DNA of 64,000 nt from Phycisphaerae bacterium (lineage in GTDB: Bacteria; Planctomycetota; Phycisphaerae; UBA1845; Fen-1342). Below are positions 61,542 to 64,000 of the stretch, piece after piece. The notes beneath the pieces were generated by a model. That model had not been told where the DNA came from, searched no databases, and saw only the letters and a program-made list of their open reading frames with translations. The position numbers and the translations under genes are program-made. Every line of letters begins with the position of its first letter. The first letter of the stretch is position 1. The stretch lies in assembly GCA_030428945.1 (NCBI GenBank), contig JAUIEC010000011.1, forward strand, positions 124,001 to 188,000, in the 5' to 3' direction.

Positions 61542-63270
61542 GCTGCCCTTCGTCGTCGATGAACAGCGTCCCGGTCGCCAGGCGATAGTCCAGCAGCCGC
61601 GACCAGCGTTCGGTCTTCGCGCTGTTGAGCGAATTCTGGGCCGCGATCAGGTCGTTCTCGGCCTCGATCAGGTCACGGTTGCTGATGTCGCCTTCTTCCG
61701 ACTGCAACCGGGCGAACTCGGCCCGCTTCTCGGCCACCGCCAGGTTCTTCTCCTGGATCGCCACCAGGTTCTCCTGCAGACGAATCTGGTTGATCGCCTG
61801 CCGAACGTCGACCCGCACCCGCTCCAGCACATCGACGTGCTGCCGGCGCACGCGTTTCAGATCGACCAGCGACGACCGGAACTGTGTCCGCTCGCGAAAG
61901 CGGTCATTCATCGCCAGGACGATCTCGGTCCGCCACTCGGTTCGCGCGATCTCGAAGTCGCCTGCATTGAAGCTCTCGGCGTCCGTGCCGAACAGCACGG
62001 TGCTGGTCCAGTCCAGGTCCGGCAGCAGCGCGTTGCGACTGTTGGCCACCCCCCGCCGGGCATCCCCGATCCGGTCCAGCGCCGTCAGCACGTCCAGGCG
62101 GTAGCGCTCCGCCACCTCCAGCGAGGCCCGCTCGTCATCGGCCGCGGCCGCCCGCAGCAGCAGCGGGTACTTGCCGGCCAGGATCTCGGCCTCGAGTTCC
62201 TCGATCGTCTGGAAGTCGTCCAGTCCGATCTGCTCGTTGACCGGCATCCCGATCAGCAGCTTGAAGCGGTCGGTCGCGAAGCGGAACGACTCGCGCAGTT
62301 GCGCCAGACGGTTGATTTCCTGCAGCAGGCGCTGCTCGGCCCGCCGCGTGTCCAGCGGCGTGCCCTCTCCGGCCTGCTCGAGCGCCTCGGCCTGCGCGTA
62401 GTCACTGATCGCCCGCTGCACGCTGGTCTCGGCGTCCAGGACCGCCTGCTTGCTGCGGAGCAGGTCGAAGTAGTCGGCCGCCACCAGCGTCAACTGCTCG
62501 CGCCGGAAGCGCTCGAAGGCCCGCACGGCGTAGGTCAGGTCGCGTTCGACCTGGATCAGCGCCTCGCGGGCCACCCGCCCGGCCCCGCGCAGGAACGGGA
62601 TGTCCAGGCCCAGTTCGATCGAACTGTCCTCACGGGCCGTGATGCTTTTCTTGACGTCGCGGATCAGCGTGCTGACCGCCCGGGCGGTGAACGACCCGCC
62701 ATAGGGCAGCCGCTGCGCGACCGACAGGTCGGCCACGAAACGGGTCGCCTGGTCGAAGTCGGTAATCTCGCCGAAGTTGCCGTAGACGCTCCGCAGTTCG
62801 GCCGCGAACTGCGGGGTCCACAGGTGCCGCTCGAGCAGCACGGCCAGGGTGACCAGGTAGAGGTCTTCCTTGGCGGTCTGGTAGGCCCGCCGGTTCCGCA
62901 GTGCGTAGCGGACGGCCCGCGTCAGGGTGAACGGCTCGTCCTGGAAGCGTTGCGCCGGCCGGGTGGTCGGCTGGCTGGCGGCGGCGGTGGCCTGTTTGAG
63001 GATGTCGACTTCCGGGGTTTGCTGTTCGGCGTCACCGGGCTCGTACCCGGGCGGCAGCACCTCGGGGCGTGGGCTGGGGGCGTACAGGTAGGACTCCGGC
63101 GTGGTGCCGGCGCGGTCGGTTTCGAGCGGGACCCGCGCGTGGCTGAGGTCCGCGATCGCCTCCATCTGCCGCTTCTGGATCGCGCTGTCGAGCCGCCGGT
63201 CGATGACGGCATTCGGCAGACACCCGGCCAGCAGCGTCAGCGAGAGCGTGGCAAACAGAATCCGAAACAA
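61534..63270 (-). CDS. TolC-like outer membrane efflux lipoprotein
   Basis: 578 residues. Signal peptide with lipobox TLLAGC (about residue 17). Residues about 110-560 form the long paired helical repeats of the outer-membrane efflux protein family: FTLTRAVRYALRNRRAYQTA, the LLVVAADYFDLLRSKQ-type helix, and a second repeat with AINQIRLQENLVAIQEKNLAVAEKRAEF and RDLIEAENDLIAAQNSLNSAKTERW. It would form a trimeric exit duct for an exporter; the ABC exporter 1.3 kb away is one candidate. The start is TTG 63270 with AAGGA upstream. Its stop codon is supplied by an octamer repeat. Confidence 0.92.
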   Translation of the reverse strand: MFRILFATLSLTLLAGCLPNAVIDRRLDSAIQKRQMEAIADLSHARVPLETDRAGTTPESYLYAPSPRPEVLPPGYEPGDAEQQTPEVDILKQATAAASQPTTRPAQRFQDEPFTLTRAVRYALRNRRAYQTAKEDLYLVTLAVLLERHLWTPQFAAELRSVYGNFGEITDFDQATRFVADLSVAQRLPYGGSFTARAVSTLIRDVKKSITAREDSSIELGLDIPFLRGAGRVAREALIQVERDLTYAVRAFERFRREQLTLVAADYFDLLRSKQAVLDAETSVQRAISDYAQAEALEQAGEGTPLDTRRAEQRLLQEINRLAQLRESFRFATDRFKLLIGMPVNEQIGLDDFQTIEELEAEILAGKYPLLLRAAAADDERASLEVAERYRLDVLTALDRIGDARRGVANSRNALLPDLDWTSTVLFGTDAESFNAGDFEIARTEWRTEIVLAMNDRFRERTQFRSSLVDLKRVRRQHVDVLERVRVDVRQAINQIRLQENLVAIQEKNLAVAEKRAEFARLQSEEGDISNRDLIEAENDLIAAQNSLNSAKTERWSRLLDYRLATGTLFIDDEGQQE

Positions 63271-63364
63271 AGCGTCGCGTCCTTTCTGGCGGAACGGGAA
63301 TCATAGGGCCAACCGCCGGCAGGGAACAGGGATCGCCACGGACGCAGCGAGAACAAGCGAACCC

Positions 63365-63424
63365 GGGAGCGAGCGAACCGGGAGCGAGCGAACCGGGAGC
63401 GAGCGAACCGGGAGCGAGCGGGAA
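63365..63424. repeat. Four 15-base tandem units
   Basis: GGGAGCGAGCGAACC is repeated four times with a strict 15-base period between the TolC-like gene and the next repeat block. Confidence 0.85.
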
Positions 63425-63586
63425 GCGATGAGGCCGGAGGTCGGGTGCCCCGCCCTTGAGCGAGCGCAGCGAGCGGCAGGGTGGGGGACTGCACGGAGTT
63501 GCGGCGGCGGTGCAACGCCCGGCCGCCGTGCCTGGCGCGTGATCGACTCCGAACTGTCCCGGGGGCCCGCGACGCCACCGCTTCCA

Positions 63587-63710
63587 GGTCGCAAGTGTCG
63601 CCGGGTGCGTCACCGGCCCCGAGCCTCCCGGGTCGCGAGTGTCGTACGGTGCGTCATCAACGCCCCCCCCGGGTCGCGAGCGTAGTAGGGTGCGTCATCG
63701 ACGCGGCAGA
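63587..63710. repeat. Three imperfect 41-44-base units
   Basis: Units begin GGTCGC at 63587, 63631 and 63672 and share a GGTGCGTCA core. The last two continue TCATCAACGC / TCATCGACGC. Confidence 0.65.
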
Positions 63711-63867
63711 CCGCGATTCCGTCGAAGCGGACGCATCAGGCGTCGATGCCGCACCGCTTGGCTCACCCTCCAGCAGGAAACAAGGGAGCCAGGGAGCGAG
63801 GGCGCAAGGAGCGAGGAGCCCGGCGCGAGCGAGGCGCCGGGACTTCCGGCAATCGGACTCACACGCC

Positions 63868-63985
63868 CGACGGACGGATTGCCACGACGCGCGCCCCCCC
63901 TCACCGAACGAAGGCGCCCCGCGACCGACAGAGGCGCCCCACGACGAACGAAGTTGCCACGCGACGGACGGAGTTGCCACGCGGT
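63868..63985. repeat. About five 20-base units
   Basis: Variants of ACGGACGGAGTTGCCACGCG and ACCGAACGAAGGCGCCCCGC follow one another with a period of about 20 bases. Confidence 0.65.
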
Positions 63986-64000
63986 GCGGCATCGACACCT

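Larger units (their letters stand above)
63271..64000. other. Non-coding terminal region with several repeat types
   Basis: No gene is supported in the last 730 bases. Three repeat blocks are seen: four 15-base units of GGGAGCGAGCGAACC (63365-63424), three 41-44-base units beginning GGTCGC and containing GGTGCGTCA (63587-63710), and about five 20-base units of the form CGACGGACGGAGTTGCCACG (63868-63985). Open frames across the first block are low complexity (RSRFARSRFARS) and lack ribosome sites. They are not CRISPR, since there are no unique spacers. Confidence 0.6.

Noticed and set aside
63868-63985. Possible CRISPR array
   Set aside because: Units are contiguous variants of one 20-base motif; there are no unique spacers of constant length and no cas genes.

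Overview
The window is GC-rich DNA from a Gram-negative-type bacterium, most likely a planctomycete close to the Phycisphaerae. The support is an exosortase (EpsH-type) operon and a PEP-CTERM substrate, a secreted protein ending in two dockerin-like calcium loops, an ECF sigma factor translationally coupled to a zinc-finger/Ser-Thr kinase/TPR protein, many lipoproteins and frequent TTG/GTG starts with good Shine-Dalgarno sites. The taxonomic call is inference. No phage, insertion sequence or CRISPR array was seen.

Layout. 1-15946 (minus) is one tightly packed gene set: polysaccharide export protein, exosortase, EpsI-type partner, a 1,600-residue TPR protein, Wzc-type chain-length/tyrosine-kinase protein, truA, a pteridine-reductase-like SDR, a secreted TPR protein, a lipoprotein, glyA and a lipoprotein running off the edge. 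16256-18807 holds a NeuD/PglD-type acetyltransferase and three unknown proteins, the last two in a lower-GC patch. 19037-25514 carries priA, a REC-GGDEF protein, surE, an ArsB/NhaD-like transporter and a Usp-like protein. 25720-30339 is an Rbs-type sugar ABC importer and dapF. 30358-37811 has the dockerin protein, the kinase/sigma pair and, divergent from it, an 811-residue secreted protein with a very Ala-rich domain. 38074-43391 is a hybrid histidine kinase coupled to a REC-GGDEF-REC-GAF-HD-GYP protein. Then follow folD, a ParA/CHAD pair, a LacI regulator with SRAP peptidase, a cytochrome c lipoprotein, mscL, a sugar-phosphate transferase, tRNA-Gly(GCC), a serine hydrolase, a PEP-CTERM propeller protein, an HD-GYP pair, an SDR, an ABC-2 exporter, a Rieske oxygenase and a TolC-like lipoprotein. 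The last 730 bases hold only repeats.

How the genes work together. The export protein, Wzc, exosortase, EpsI, NeuD-like acetyltransferase and the sugar transferase at 50399 look like parts of a secreted-polysaccharide and protein-sorting pathway; the PEP-CTERM protein at 52732 is a candidate substrate. Three loci handle cyclic di-GMP (21430, 38074-43391, 53885-56333), and each multi-gene one contains a signalling domain with a lost catalytic or phosphoacceptor residue. glyA, folD and the pteridine-reductase-like SDR point to folate one-carbon metabolism.

The most unusual structural signal is a set of short tandem-repeat arrays (7-mer GGGAACA, 8-mer GCAAGTNA and a GTGAAAA family) that lie at gene 3' ends, mostly within about 15 bases of a stop codon and in a fixed orientation to that gene; in three cases the array contains the stop codon. 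The most interesting protein systems are the ParA-CHAD pair (a candidate polyphosphate-granule positioning system) and the sigma factor/zinc-finger kinase/Ala-rich secreted protein locus.
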